Below, piece by piece: positions 8,960 through 18,360 of a stretch of DNA of 64,000 nt. The notes under the pieces are model-generated. The model was given only the letters and a program-made list of their open reading frames with translations. It made no database searches and was not told the DNA's origin. The stretch comes from JANQPD01 sp963715655 (GTDB lineage Bacteria > Bacteroidota > Bacteroidia > Flavobacteriales > Schleiferiaceae). Both the position numbers and the translations under genes were made by a program. Position 1 is the stretch's first letter. Each line of letters starts with the position of its first letter. The stretch is taken from NCBI GenBank assembly GCA_963715655.1, contig OY970262.1, positions 682,001-746,000 on the forward strand, written 5' to 3'.

Positions 8960-9769
8960 TTAACGAGCCGTGGTTTGCTTGTAAGCTAAAATAGTTTTTG
9001 CTTGCTTTAAATACAGCTTTTTAGCGCTAAATTTAAAAGATTCAAACCCGTTTTCGGGTACTGAAAGCGAAAGCTCAGAAAACAGGGAAGTTTGCATATT
9101 AAAGCTTTGAATATTGGCCGTGCTGTCTTGGGTAAAATACAATTCCTGTCCGGATACATCAAAGTAGGTGATGTTTTTTAAAGGAATAACTTTATCAAAA
9201 GCACCCGTTGCGGTAAAGCGTAAAATACCCTTTTCAGGAATGTTTACATACGTGTAATTAAAGGTGCTAAGTAATTGCGTGGGTTTATTCTCAATACCCG
9301 TTAATTGGGTAATGTTTAAAGTAGTAACCTCTATTTTATTCTGTAAAATATTGTAGTTAAAAAGCTTGTCTTGTGCCTGATCGTATAGCCAAACGCGCTC
9401 TTCATCGCCTTGGCATACTAAGGTTACATCATAAAAACCGGCTTCTAAAAAATTGGTTATCAAGCTTTCATTTAGTCGGTTATCTAAACTTATTAAGGTG
9501 TATGTTTCTTGGTAAAAAAGTAAAGGGTTTAAAGCATCTTGTGCGGTTAGCGAAGTAGGTGTTCCAAAACTCGGATTGCTGTAGGCGGCAATTTTATCTC
9601 CTTTAGGGTTAAGCTTTACCAAATTATCGCCTTGAATAGCCAAAATATTTCCAAACTGATCCGGAGCAAAAGCAATAAGTGTTTCTTTGCTTTTTATGGT
9701 GTGCTCAAGCTCAAAGCTTACGCTAGATACCAGCGTGAAGAAATATAAAAGAATAACAGCTATACGCAT
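8960..9769 (-). CDS. Secreted protein of unknown function, possibly beta-propeller-like
   Basis: A 269-residue protein with a signal peptide (about residues 1-19). The rest is a run of short beta-strand-like segments with recurring patterns such as APDQFGNILAIQGDNLVKL, EERVWLYDQAQDKLF and GQELYFTQDSTANIQ, which read like blades of a propeller; no named domain is recognised. It begins 2 nt after the GH3 gene stop and is therefore in the same operon. The function is unknown; the propeller idea is inference from the strand pattern. Confidence 0.7.
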   Translation of the reverse strand: MRIAVILLYFFTLVSSVSFELEHTIKSKETLIAFAPDQFGNILAIQGDNLVKLNPKGDKIAAYSNPSFGTPTSLTAQDALNPLLFYQETYTLISLDNRLNESLITNFLEAGFYDVTLVCQGDEERVWLYDQAQDKLFNYNILQNKIEVTTLNITQLTGIENKPTQLLSTFNYTYVNIPEKGILRFTATGAFDKVIPLKNITYFDVSGQELYFTQDSTANIQSFNMQTSLFSELSLSVPENGFESFKFSAKKLYLKQAKTILAYKQTTAR

Positions 9770-9771
9770 GT

Positions 9772-11310
9772 TTAAGAGGCTAGTAGAGATTCGTTTAAGG
9801 CTAAAAACTCATCCATATATTGACGGTTGTTTGCCAAACGTGGTACCTTATGTTGGCCACCTAATTTTCCTTTATTGCTTAGCCATTCATAAAAAAGATT
9901 TTTACGTGCAATGGTAATGATAGGAGGGTTTAGCGCCATGTTTTTATGACGTTTAGCCTCATAATCACTATTTACCATTTTCAACTTTTCATCTAATGCT
10001 TCGCAAAAGCCGTTGATGTTATGTGGTTCTTTTTCAAATTCTATAAGCCATTGGTGTGCGCCCTGCTTACCATCTTTATCCATAAACACGGGGGCCGCGC
10101 TGTATTCGCTAATAATAGCTTCATGTTTTTCACAGGCGTATTTTAGCGCTTGTTCAGCATTTTCAATAATTACTTCCTCGCCAAAAGCATTAATAAAATG
10201 CTTGGTGCGGCCGGTAATTTTAACACGATAAGGAGCAATGCTGGAAAATTTTACGGTATCACCAATAATGTAGCGCCATAGCCCAGCATTGCTGCTAATT
10301 ACCACTCCGTAATTTTTATCTAACTCCACTTCGCTCAAGGGGATGGTAGGTGAGTCGGTTTCTGCGTATTTATCCATAGGAATAAATTCATAGAAAATGC
10401 CGTAGTCCAGCATTAGTAAAAGAGCGTTGTCATCCGATTGATCTTGAATGCCAAAAAAGCCTTCAGAGGCATTATATGTTTCTAAAAAACGAAATTTTTT
10501 ATCCGGTAAAAGTGCTTCAAACTGCGAGCGGTATGGCGAAAAATTTACCCCTCCGTGCATGTATAATTCTAAATTTGGCCAAACTTCGTGTAAATCGTTT
10601 TTACCTGTTTTTTCTAACACACGCTTGGCTAAAACCAGCATCCAGCTTGGCACACCGGCCATGCTTCTTACGTCCTCTTTTATAGTGGCGGTGGCAATAG
10701 CTTCAATTTTTTCTTCCCACTCATCCATCAAAGCAATTTTATTATTGGGCGTACTTTTCATCTCTACCCAAAAAGGTAAATTATCAATAAGAATGGCCGA
10801 AAGATCTCCGTAATAGGATTGCTTATCGTTATTATTTATTGATTTACTTCCGCCTAAGCGTAAAGTCATTCCTGAAAAAATGGAGGTGTCAGGATTATTT
10901 CTACAAAAAATGCTTAATAAATCTTTACCGCCTTTAAAATGGCAATCTTCCAAACTTTGCTGGCTTATAGGTATAAATTTACTCTTGCTAGAAGTGGTTC
11001 CGCTTGATTTTGCAAACCATTTTATTTCTCCCGGCCAAGTAATGTTAGACGCGCCTTTACGGAGTCGGTTTACATCATTTTCAATATTTTCATAAAAGCT
11101 TAAAGGTATCCTTTCTTGAAAATCCTTGTAAGTTTCAATACTTTGGAAGTCATATTTCTTTCCCCATTCCGTATTTTTGGCCATGTTCAGCAGTTCAAAT
11201 AAAAGTTCCTGCTGTACTTCGCCTGGGTACTTCATAAACAACTCTATCTGATGAAAACGTTTTTTCATCGTCCAGTTAAATAAGGAGTTCAATAGGTCGA
11301 ATTTCATCAT
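9772..11310 (-). CDS. GH3 family acyl-adenylate/amide synthetase-like protein
   Basis: A 512-residue protein of the GH3 superfamily, named after the plant auxin-responsive enzymes that adenylate carboxylic acids and join them to amino acids. It carries the ATP-binding stretch AKSSGTTSSKSKFIP (about residues 106-120), the ASEGFFG segment, GLWRYIIGDTVKF and ITGRTKHFINAFGEE, all typical of the family. Bacterial homologues are common in Bacteroidota but their substrates are mostly unknown. The start codon is doubled (MM); the second ATG at 11307 is possible. It heads the minus-strand operon and is divergent from DUF2797 with a 20-nt gap. Confidence 0.88.
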   Translation of the reverse strand: MMKFDLLNSLFNWTMKKRFHQIELFMKYPGEVQQELLFELLNMAKNTEWGKKYDFQSIETYKDFQERIPLSFYENIENDVNRLRKGASNITWPGEIKWFAKSSGTTSSKSKFIPISQQSLEDCHFKGGKDLLSIFCRNNPDTSIFSGMTLRLGGSKSINNNDKQSYYGDLSAILIDNLPFWVEMKSTPNNKIALMDEWEEKIEAIATATIKEDVRSMAGVPSWMLVLAKRVLEKTGKNDLHEVWPNLELYMHGGVNFSPYRSQFEALLPDKKFRFLETYNASEGFFGIQDQSDDNALLLMLDYGIFYEFIPMDKYAETDSPTIPLSEVELDKNYGVVISSNAGLWRYIIGDTVKFSSIAPYRVKITGRTKHFINAFGEEVIIENAEQALKYACEKHEAIISEYSAAPVFMDKDGKQGAHQWLIEFEKEPHNINGFCEALDEKLKMVNSDYEAKRHKNMALNPPIITIARKNLFYEWLSNKGKLGGQHKVPRLANNRQYMDEFLALNESLLAS

Positions 11311-11330
11311 AAAATTATACCACTTTTAGT

Positions 11331-12128
11331 ATGGAAATACTGTGTACGTTACGCAAAATGACCACCATAGCCAGCGCATCTGTTAAGTATTTGCTGTTAG
11401 CCGATGATGATTTTGTAAAGGTAAACCCATTTATTGGTAAAGAAATAGGAATATCCTTTCAAGGTGAAAAATATTGTGCAAGTTGTGGCAATCAATTTAA
11501 AGAATTGTACCGGATGGGTTTTTGTAGAAACTGTTTTTTTACAAAACCCGAAGCAGGTGAGAGTATTATTCGTCCGGAATTGAGCCGTGCGCATGAAGGT
11601 ATTGCCGATAGAGATTTGTCTTTTGAAAAAGGCTATCAGCTGCAACCACACGTGGTGTATTTGGCTAATAGCGGAGGTTTAAAAGTGGGCGTAACGCGCA
11701 AGGTGCAAAAGCAGCACCGGTGGATGGATCAAGGGGCGAGCAGCGCTATTGTGTTGGCCGAAACGAGTAATCGCTTTGAAGCCGGACAAATTGAGGTTGC
11801 TTTAAAAGCGCACTTATCAGATAAAACAGTGTGGCAAAGAATGCTTAAAAACGAAGAAGAAACATTGGATATGGTGTCTGAAAAACAAAAAGCAGCGGAA
11901 TTACTACAAGGAGCTTTCACCAATTTTGTATCAGATAATAACGAGGTGTATAATTTTAACTACCCGATTGCTAGTTACCCTACCAAAGTAAAAAGCATTA
12001 ATTTAGATAAGCAAAAAGAAATTTCGGCTGTGTTGCAAGGTATAAGAGGCCAATATTTAATTTTTGAAGGCGGTGCCGTAATCAATTTACGCGGACATAC
12101 GGGCTATAGGGTGGCTTTTAGGTTTTAA
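11331..12128 (+). CDS. DUF2797 domain protein
   Basis: A 265-residue soluble protein recognised as DUF2797. It has two cysteine pairs near the N-terminus (CASCGNQF, then FCRNCF) that could bind zinc, and then the GLKVGVTRKVQKQHRWMDQGA segment that resembles a GIY-YIG-like core, followed by a C-terminal NLRGHTGY motif. No function is established for the family. It is a single gene between divergent GH3 (20 nt) and a convergent gene whose stop is one base away, so its promoter must lie inside the GH3 5' end. Confidence 0.85.
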   Translation: MEILCTLRKMTTIASASVKYLLLADDDFVKVNPFIGKEIGISFQGEKYCASCGNQFKELYRMGFCRNCFFTKPEAGESIIRPELSRAHEGIADRDLSFEKGYQLQPHVVYLANSGGLKVGVTRKVQKQHRWMDQGASSAIVLAETSNRFEAGQIEVALKAHLSDKTVWQRMLKNEEETLDMVSEKQKAAELLQGAFTNFVSDNNEVYNFNYPIASYPTKVKSINLDKQKEISAVLQGIRGQYLIFEGGAVINLRGHTGYRVAFRF

Positions 12129-12129
12129 T

Positions 12130-13071
12130 TCAAACCACTTTTCTACGTACAAAAATTCCTGATAAGGCAGGGAGCGCCCAATTCATGGCCCAAAGCAATG
12201 TGGTAGCGGCAAGTAGCACATCCGGAATATCGTCAAAATATCGAAAAGCGGCCAAGCCTACCGCGCCTTTTACTAAAAAATCAAAAGCCGGTAAAGCCGG
12301 TATTAAGGTGCTGGTAAAGAAAAAAGCGGGAACATTTATAGCCATTTCCATAGATGGGGCCACGCCAAATACAATTAGCAATAGCATAAATTGTAGGTTA
12401 AAAACCGAAAATCGCAGACAGGCCAAATAGAATAGCGCGCTCTTAAAATTATTGCCTTTGGTAGGTTTTGGTATTACTTTTTTAAGCCAAGTAAACTTTC
12501 GCAACTGCTTGATGCGTACAAATTTCCCTAAATTTAGGATTACTAAAAAACTACCAACGGCAAAAAGTAGAGCGACCAGAGCAGATAATAAAAGAGATAT
12601 ATAAAAAGCGCAAATTAAAAAAACAGTAAGTGAGCCACCAATAGTAATGCGCGCCATGTAACGTGCAGTGCCAAGTTGAGCGCTTGCAATAAGGGCAAAA
12701 GCTTTGTCCTTTTTACGTTTATAACGACCTACACGGGCAATTAACCCCCCGCTGTTGGCGGGGCTAATAAAAGCGTAAGCGTAAAATTTTAGGTTATCTA
12801 CCAAAGTGGAAATAAAGCTGCTTTTGTGAAAACCTTCCACCGCTTTTTGCCAAAGTTTTACATCTAAAAATAAGTTTAAAAACCAGCTAAATACAATGGC
12901 TCCTACTAAAAAGGGGTTTTGGTTTAGCGGTAAATTTCGCATTGATTGCCAAAATTGCTCGTTAGACAGCCGCTGTGAAATTACATAGCCGGCTAAAACA
13001 AGTACCAATATATTGACACCAATTTTAAAATACGTGCTCTTAATGATTTTTTTAAATCGTAAGCTCTTCAT
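12130..13071 (-). CDS. Lysylphosphatidylglycerol synthase TM-region/flippase-like membrane protein
   Basis: A 313-residue integral membrane protein with about eight helices. Layout and the segment SPANSGGLIARVGRYKRKK fit the family called lysylphosphatidylglycerol synthase transmembrane region or UPF0104, which includes lipid flippases. There is no aminoacyl-transferase domain, so it is not a complete MprF. It overlaps the upstream transporter gene by 20 nt. The substrate is unknown; a role in moving a lipid or lipid-linked molecule is inference from the family. Confidence 0.75.
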   Translation of the reverse strand: MKSLRFKKIIKSTYFKIGVNILVLVLAGYVISQRLSNEQFWQSMRNLPLNQNPFLVGAIVFSWFLNLFLDVKLWQKAVEGFHKSSFISTLVDNLKFYAYAFISPANSGGLIARVGRYKRKKDKAFALIASAQLGTARYMARITIGGSLTVFLICAFYISLLLSALVALLFAVGSFLVILNLGKFVRIKQLRKFTWLKKVIPKPTKGNNFKSALFYLACLRFSVFNLQFMLLLIVFGVAPSMEMAINVPAFFFTSTLIPALPAFDFLVKGAVGLAAFRYFDDIPDVLLAATTLLWAMNWALPALSGIFVRRKVV

Positions 13072-13738
13072 CGTGCTTTAGCCTAAAATGCTTTTTAATT
13101 AAAAACACAATTAAATAGATGATAAGTGTATCTGCCAAAGCACACAGTACTTTAAAAACCCATCCATCTAACACTAAATCAGTAATGTACCCAAGCTCTT
13201 CTTTACCATAAAAAATTACGGCTGTAACCATTATGGTATCCATTAATTGAGAAAAAATGGTTGAAAAATTATTGCGCAGCCAAAGGTGTTTTCCTTTAGT
13301 TTGTTTTTTCCAAAAGTGATAAATACGTACGTCAACAAATTGTGCAACTAAATAAGCAAGCATGGATGCAAGAATAATGCGCCCACTGTTTTGAAAAACG
13401 GCACCATATTGTAAATCATTAACCGGACTAACATCAATGGCTGGAAAAGTAGCGCCTAACCATAAAATGAGCAACACAAATAGCGATGCGAAAAAACCGG
13501 AAAAAACCACTTGATTGGTTTTTCTGCGCCCATAAATTTCTGAAAGTATGTCGGTAATTAAAAAAGTAATAGGGTAGGGCAGCACACCCGCAGAAATTAC
13601 AAATACTTTAAAGCCGAGGTTAACCTCAATAAATTTATTGGCAATAAGGTTGCAGCTTACTAAGGCAGTAATAAAAAGAGCGGCCAAAATCAAATACATG
13701 AATTTGGCCTGCTCTGGTTTATGTGCGTGTACGTTCAA
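13052..13738 (-). CDS. Queuosine precursor transporter (YhhQ/VUT family)
   Basis: A 228-residue membrane protein of the YhhQ (DUF165/VUT_1) family, which imports queuosine precursors such as preQ0 or preQ1. Six helices are visible; family marks are the early SCNLIANKFIEV, FLITDILSEIYGRRKTN, the LAYLVAQFVDVRIYHFWKK loop and RNNFSTIFSQLMDT. It lies 6 nt after sppA and overlaps the flippase-like gene, so all three are probably co-transcribed, with no obvious functional link. Confidence 0.88.
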   Translation of the reverse strand: MNVHAHKPEQAKFMYLILAALFITALVSCNLIANKFIEVNLGFKVFVISAGVLPYPITFLITDILSEIYGRRKTNQVVFSGFFASLFVLLILWLGATFPAIDVSPVNDLQYGAVFQNSGRIILASMLAYLVAQFVDVRIYHFWKKQTKGKHLWLRNNFSTIFSQLMDTIMVTAVIFYGKEELGYITDLVLDGWVFKVLCALADTLIIYLIVFLIKKHFRLKHDEELTI

Positions 13739-13744
13739 ATTAGT

Positions 13745-15511
13745 TTAATCAATTTTCAAATCGTATTCCATGCGTGTTTGCATACCCTCACGGTTTTTCA
13801 CATCTTTAAGCAGTTCAAAATACTTTGCATAGCTGCCAAGTTCTTGTTCCAATATGTTGGTACGCACGCTGCCGCCAAACTGTTTTACCAACTGTATAAA
13901 AGGATCTTCTAGTTCAGGATAAACACTTACGCTATACTCATCGGCAATACCCGCTTTGTTTGCAGCAATAGCAATGGCATCATCTAGGCCGCCTAGTAAA
14001 TCTACCAAGCCAAGTTTTAAAGCATCCGTGCCACTCCAAACACGCCCTTGACCAACGCTATCCACATATTCCATGGTCATATTACGGCCGGTTGCCACAC
14101 GCTGTTTAAACGTTCCGTAAATTCTATCTACTTGATTTACAAGCATGGCACGTTCACCATCAGTTAAGGCACGGTCAAACGTTCCTAAATCAGAATACTT
14201 ATTGGTGGGCACGGTTTCTATGTTAAGCCCAAGCTTATCACGCATAAGTTCTTCTCCTGTAAAGAATAAACCAAAGGCTCCAATGCTTCCGGTAATGGTA
14301 TTTGGCTGTGCTAAAATAGTATCTGCATAAGCTGCAATATAATAACCACCACTTGCCGCTACATCGCCCATAGAAGCAATTACAGGTTTTGCTTGACGTG
14401 CTAAATCAACTTCACGCCAAATTACTTCTGATGCTAAAGCACTTCCACCAGGGCTATTAATGCGCAATACAATAGCTTTTACTTTTTTATCTAAACGTGC
14501 TTTTCTAATGGCTTCTGAAATTCGGATGGAACCAATTATATACTCGCTACCCTCTCCGTCTCTAATTTCTCCTTGCGCAATAATTACCGCTACACGGTTA
14601 GACGTTAAGCTTTTAGTGCCACCCAATTTTTTACCCTCACTATATTTTTGTAGGCTTACATAATTTATATCATCAATTTTTTCAGCATTGGTTTTTACAC
14701 GAAGTTTTTCCAACACTTCATCATAATATCCGGTTGCGCCAATTAAACCTTCGGTAACTGCGTTTTTAGGGTTTACCATAGAAAAGTCATCTGCTAGGGC
14801 ATTCAGTTTTTCTTTGGAAATATTTTTCTCGGCACCAATATCAGTTAAATAGGTATCCCATACAGAAAATAGTAAAGTTGACAGTTGGGTGCGGTTTGCT
14901 TCGCTCATTTCCTGCAGTAAATAAGGTTCTACCGCACTTTTAAATTTATTGTTGGTAGCACGTAATACTTCTGGCTGTAGCCCGATTTTAGCTAATGCTT
15001 CCTTATAATATGTTACGGAAGCATTTAGCCCGTTCCACTCAATAGCACCCTCGGGGTTTACATAAAAAGTATCGGCAGCGGTTGATAGATAAAGCCCTTT
15101 TTGAGTTAAAACATCAGAGAAACCAATAACAAATTTCCCCGAAGCTTTAAATTCTTTCAATGCCTTGTGAATTTCTTTTAGTGTGGCACCTCCCGTAAGT
15201 GGAATTCCTCCGTTTAAATAAACTCCGGCAATATTATCGTCTTCGGCAGCAGCTTTTAATCCGCCAATTACTTGATTCAAACCAAGCGCAGCTTCGGGCG
15301 TAAATCTAAAGGGATCAAAACCAGCCAAAGGATTGTTATCTGCACGGTCGTAAATAATTGTGTTTAAATCAAATTTAAGTACTGTATTTTCAGCTATTTC
15401 AGTTTTGGTTTCGGCTAAAGAAGCAATGGAAACGATAAAAATAAAGGCCAAAAACAATAAAATTAAACCGCCAAGTATGGAGGCCAATAACATTTTTAGA
15501 AAAGTCTTCAT
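13745..15511 (-). CDS. sppA: Signal peptide peptidase SppA, 67-kDa type
   Basis: A 588-residue membrane-anchored S49 peptidase that degrades signal peptides and other membrane fragments. One N-terminal helix (about residues 9-30) anchors it. Two S49 domains follow: the first contributes the catalytic lysine (NKFKSAVEP, Lys191), the second the serine (VAASGGYYIAA, Ser387), the same split active site as in E. coli SppA. Length is normal for the double-domain form. It heads the minus-strand sppA, yhhQ, flippase-like unit and is divergent from folK, with 78 nt between. Confidence 0.93.
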   Translation of the reverse strand: MKTFLKMLLASILGGLILLFLAFIFIVSIASLAETKTEIAENTVLKFDLNTIIYDRADNNPLAGFDPFRFTPEAALGLNQVIGGLKAAAEDDNIAGVYLNGGIPLTGGATLKEIHKALKEFKASGKFVIGFSDVLTQKGLYLSTAADTFYVNPEGAIEWNGLNASVTYYKEALAKIGLQPEVLRATNNKFKSAVEPYLLQEMSEANRTQLSTLLFSVWDTYLTDIGAEKNISKEKLNALADDFSMVNPKNAVTEGLIGATGYYDEVLEKLRVKTNAEKIDDINYVSLQKYSEGKKLGGTKSLTSNRVAVIIAQGEIRDGEGSEYIIGSIRISEAIRKARLDKKVKAIVLRINSPGGSALASEVIWREVDLARQAKPVIASMGDVAASGGYYIAAYADTILAQPNTITGSIGAFGLFFTGEELMRDKLGLNIETVPTNKYSDLGTFDRALTDGERAMLVNQVDRIYGTFKQRVATGRNMTMEYVDSVGQGRVWSGTDALKLGLVDLLGGLDDAIAIAANKAGIADEYSVSVYPELEDPFIQLVKQFGGSVRTNILEQELGSYAKYFELLKDVKNREGMQTRMEYDLKID

Positions 15512-15589
15512 AGAGTATATTTACAATATTAGTTTTGCGATTGAATTGGCAATATTAATTAAGAAATCTGGAGCACAGTATTTAAATCT

Positions 15590-16087
15590 TTGAAAGAAAC
15601 GGAAGTATATATATTATTGGGTGGAAATTTGGGTGATGTAATGGCCAATTTTGATTTTGCGCTCCAAAAAATACAGAAATTAGGCGAGATAATGCAACGC
15701 AGTAGTGTATATAAAACTGAACCCTGGGGTATGCAAAGCGAAAATGTATTTTTAAACCAAGCAATACTTTTAAAAACGGATAAGCCGCCAACGGATTTAT
15801 TGGAACAACTGCAGCGTATTGAACAAAATTTTGCTCGTGAAACCTCACGTAATGGGAATATATATTTGGATAGGTACTTAGACTTAGATATTCTGTTTTA
15901 TGGAAATCAGGTGATTAATACAAAAACACTGATGGTGCCGCACCCTAAACTTCATTTAAGAAAATTTACCCTTCAGCCTTTAGGCGAGATTATCGAAAAT
16001 TTTGCGCACCCAATAATGCATAAAACCATACAGGAGTTACTACAAATTTGTGATGATAATTCTGAAGTAACCATTTATGAAGGTTGA
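15590..16087 (+). CDS. folK: 2-amino-4-hydroxy-6-hydroxymethyldihydropteridine diphosphokinase
   Basis: A 165-residue HPPK, the folate-pathway enzyme that transfers pyrophosphate from ATP to hydroxymethyl-dihydropterin. The N-terminal strand is VYILLGGNLGD; the substrate and ATP loops are EPWGMQSENVFLNQA and RNGNIYLDRYLDLDILFYG, and HPKLHLRKFTLQPL closes the core. The only usable start is a TTG at 15590, placing the conserved strand five residues in; no in-frame ATG precedes it. It overlaps the following kinase gene by 11 nt. Confidence 0.93.
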   Translation: MKETEVYILLGGNLGDVMANFDFALQKIQKLGEIMQRSSVYKTEPWGMQSENVFLNQAILLKTDKPPTDLLEQLQRIEQNFARETSRNGNIYLDRYLDLDILFYGNQVINTKTLMVPHPKLHLRKFTLQPLGEIIENFAHPIMHKTIQELLQICDDNSEVTIYEG

Positions 16088-16724
16088 GTTTTTGGCCATT
16101 GAAGGCTGCATAGGATCCGGTAAAACAACCTTGGCCAATATGCTGTCGGAAGCATTTAACGCCCGATTATTGTCGGAAAGATTTGCCGAAAATCCATTTC
16201 TTGAAAAGTTTTATGAGAACAAGGAGCAATTTGGTTTTGCCACGGAAATGAGTTTCTTAGCAGATCGCTATCAACAAATAAATGAGTTCTTTAAACCAGA
16301 TTTGTTTAAGCCAAAAGTAATTTCTGATTATGCTTCTTTTAAAAGTTTGCTTTTTGCCAAGCAGAATTTAAGTGAGGCGGAATTTATTTTATACCGTCAA
16401 TTTTATGAGCTGAGTTTGGGAAAGCTAAATCAACCACAGCTGATACTTCACTTAAACAGGCCAACCGATGTGCTTTTTACTTTGATAGAAAAGCGTGGTA
16501 GGGAATATGAAAAAACTATAACCGAAGATTATTTAGTGGGCCTAAAGAATGCGTATAACAGTTATTACAATTCCAGACCTAAACAAAATGTTATTTTTTT
16601 AGAATTAGGCGATGTAGATTTTGTACACAGTAAAAAGCACTATTTAAACATTAAAAACCTAATTGAAACCTATGATTATAAAGAGGCTAGAAAAAAAAAT
16701 CACCTTGACGTAAACAAAATTTAA
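16077..16724 (+). CDS. Deoxynucleoside kinase (second, divergent copy)
   Basis: A 215-residue dNK-family kinase with P-loop GCIGSGKTT (residues 9-17), the ENPFLEKFYENKEQFGF substrate segment and the lid RGREYEK near residue 140. It differs from the copy at 8262-8876 in the central motif: SDYASFKSLLFAKQNL replaces DRTIYEDAHIFA, so the usual DR(S/T) is not present, which suggests another substrate preference. It overlaps folK by 11 nt; the two are translationally coupled, a pairing seen in other Bacteroidota. Confidence 0.85.
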   Translation: MKVEFLAIEGCIGSGKTTLANMLSEAFNARLLSERFAENPFLEKFYENKEQFGFATEMSFLADRYQQINEFFKPDLFKPKVISDYASFKSLLFAKQNLSEAEFILYRQFYELSLGKLNQPQLILHLNRPTDVLFTLIEKRGREYEKTITEDYLVGLKNAYNSYYNSRPKQNVIFLELGDVDFVHSKKHYLNIKNLIETYDYKEARKKNHLDVNKI

Positions 16725-16746
16725 CGTAGGAATGTAATGATAATGC

Positions 16747-16807
16747 TTTGTAAGACCAACGGTATTTATATTTTTGCCGTGGAAATCTAAGAAAGTTCTT
16801 ACATTTG
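16747..16807 (+). promoter_or_regulatory. Promoter region of the OmpA-family gene
   Basis: TTTG at 16747-16750, 18-nt spacer, TATTTTTG at 16769-16776: a full match to the Bacteroidota promoter TTTG-N(16-20)-TAnnTTTG. A second -7 match, TACATTTG (16800-16807), lies 42 nt before the ATG but has its nearest TTTG 23 nt away. Either or both may be used; a strong promoter is expected for an abundant outer-membrane protein. Confidence 0.6.
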
Positions 16808-16848
16808 CCGAATAAATAATACCTAAATAGTTACTAAAACAACAACTT

Positions 16849-18279
16849 ATGAAAAAAGTTACACTCATGTTAGCCCTTGTGTTTGGCGCGGTCGCAGCGC
16901 AAGCGCAAGCAGTTTACACGAAAGCTCACCCTAAAAATTATAGAAGCTGGGGCTTAGGCATTCAATTAAATAACACCATATTCTTTGGTGATTTAACTTC
17001 TTTTGAAAGAATTATCGATGATTTAGATCCAGGTCTTGATGACTATGGAGGCATCGAAATAGGTGGTGGTATTCACTTAACAAAATGGGTTGCTCCATCG
17101 GTAGGACTTAGAGGTTCTGTAAGCTATTATAGTTTTTCTGGTACCAATAAAACTATTGGTTTTGAAGGAAATGGTATCAATGGAGGACTTGACGTATTAT
17201 TTAACTTGAGTAATGTTTTTTTACAAGGTTTAACTCAAGATAGAAGAAGTACCCTTATTGCTGGTGCTGGTTTTAACTGGATGAACTCGGAAAGTTTTTT
17301 ATATGATGTAAATGGTGTTCAATTAGCACGTACAGGAACAGTTGATATTGCTGGTGATCCAAGAAATCCACCAGGACGTTCTAATCAACCATATTTAAGC
17401 TTAATGGCTGAGTACAAATATCGTCTCTCCAACGCATTTGACTTAGATTTAGGTCTAAGAATGAATTATTTCGGTCAAGATTGGTTGGATGCGTCTAGCG
17501 GGGGTGCTTTTGATGACCAATTCGCACAAGCCTACGTTGGTGTAACTTACAACTTTAAAGGAGGAGAAGATGATAGAGATATTTCTGTTATCTACACAAA
17601 CCCATTTGACGAAATTTATGCAACAGTAGAGCAAGTGCAAGAAGACTTTAGTAAATTAACTACTGATGATGACCAAGATGGTGTAAACAATTACTTTGAT
17701 AAAGAAGGTAATACCCCAGAAGGTGCTACTGTTGATGGTGGTGGTAAGGCTATGGATATTGATCAAGATGGTATTCCTGATTATATGGACGAAGACCCGT
17801 ACACAGCCAAAGGCGCGCAAGTAGATGCTAAAGGTCGTGCTATTGATACTGATGGTGATGGTGTTCCAGATTTTATGGACGAAGAAGCAAATACACCTAA
17901 AGGAACAATGGTAAACTTTAAGGGTAAAACAATCACTGCTAGTGGTGGTGGTGGAAATGCTTACGTTCCTTCTGTATTCTTTGCTTTTAACAGTGCAACT
18001 ATTACTGCTGCTAACTATGAAAGACTTGCGGTTATTGCTAAAGTTATGAAAGCTAATCCTTCATTAAACCTAAAAGTGGTTGGATATGCTGACAAACGTG
18101 GTAGTGAGGAGTATAATAAGAACTTAGCAATGCGTAGAGCAAAATCGGTTGTAAAAGCTTTAAATCAAACTTTCGGAATTGCTGAAAGTAGATTTACTAC
18201 TGCTTCTGAAGGTGAGTCTGATCCACTTGCTGAAGGTAGATATGATGTAAACAGAAGAGCTGATTTGATGCCTAACTAG
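16849..18279 (+). CDS. OmpA family outer-membrane protein with thrombospondin type 3 repeats
   Basis: A 476-residue protein with a signal peptide (residues 1-20, AQAQA cleavage region). The N-terminal half (about 25-235) is strand-rich and should form the outer-membrane barrel. About three calcium-binding type-3 thrombospondin repeats follow (DDDQDGVNNYFD, DIDQDGIPDYMD, DTDGDGVPDFMD; residues 265-350). The last 110 residues are an OmpA peptidoglycan-binding domain (FAFNSATITAANYERL, VVGYADKRGSEEYNKNLAMRRA). The arrangement is typical of Bacteroidota. It has its own promoter and a strong terminator. The C-terminus ends soon after NRRADLMPN. Confidence 0.9.
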   Translation: MKKVTLMLALVFGAVAAQAQAVYTKAHPKNYRSWGLGIQLNNTIFFGDLTSFERIIDDLDPGLDDYGGIEIGGGIHLTKWVAPSVGLRGSVSYYSFSGTNKTIGFEGNGINGGLDVLFNLSNVFLQGLTQDRRSTLIAGAGFNWMNSESFLYDVNGVQLARTGTVDIAGDPRNPPGRSNQPYLSLMAEYKYRLSNAFDLDLGLRMNYFGQDWLDASSGGAFDDQFAQAYVGVTYNFKGGEDDRDISVIYTNPFDEIYATVEQVQEDFSKLTTDDDQDGVNNYFDKEGNTPEGATVDGGGKAMDIDQDGIPDYMDEDPYTAKGAQVDAKGRAIDTDGDGVPDFMDEEANTPKGTMVNFKGKTITASGGGGNAYVPSVFFAFNSATITAANYERLAVIAKVMKANPSLNLKVVGYADKRGSEEYNKNLAMRRAKSVVKALNQTFGIAESRFTTASEGESDPLAEGRYDVNRRADLMPN

Positions 18280-18301
18280 GCACTCAGTTTTTAATTAAAT
18301 A

Positions 18302-18341
18302 AGAAAAGCCGTCATGCGTAATGCATGACGGCTTTTTTATT
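18302..18341. terminator. Strong intrinsic terminator after ompA-family gene
   Basis: A 14-bp perfect stem (AAAAGCCGTCATGC / GCATGACGGCTTTT, about 18304-18336) with a 5-nt loop, followed by a T-rich run. The A-run on the other side lets it also end the convergent SpoU transcript. Confidence 0.9.
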
Positions 18342-18360
18342 TTACTTACCACTCTTAAAT

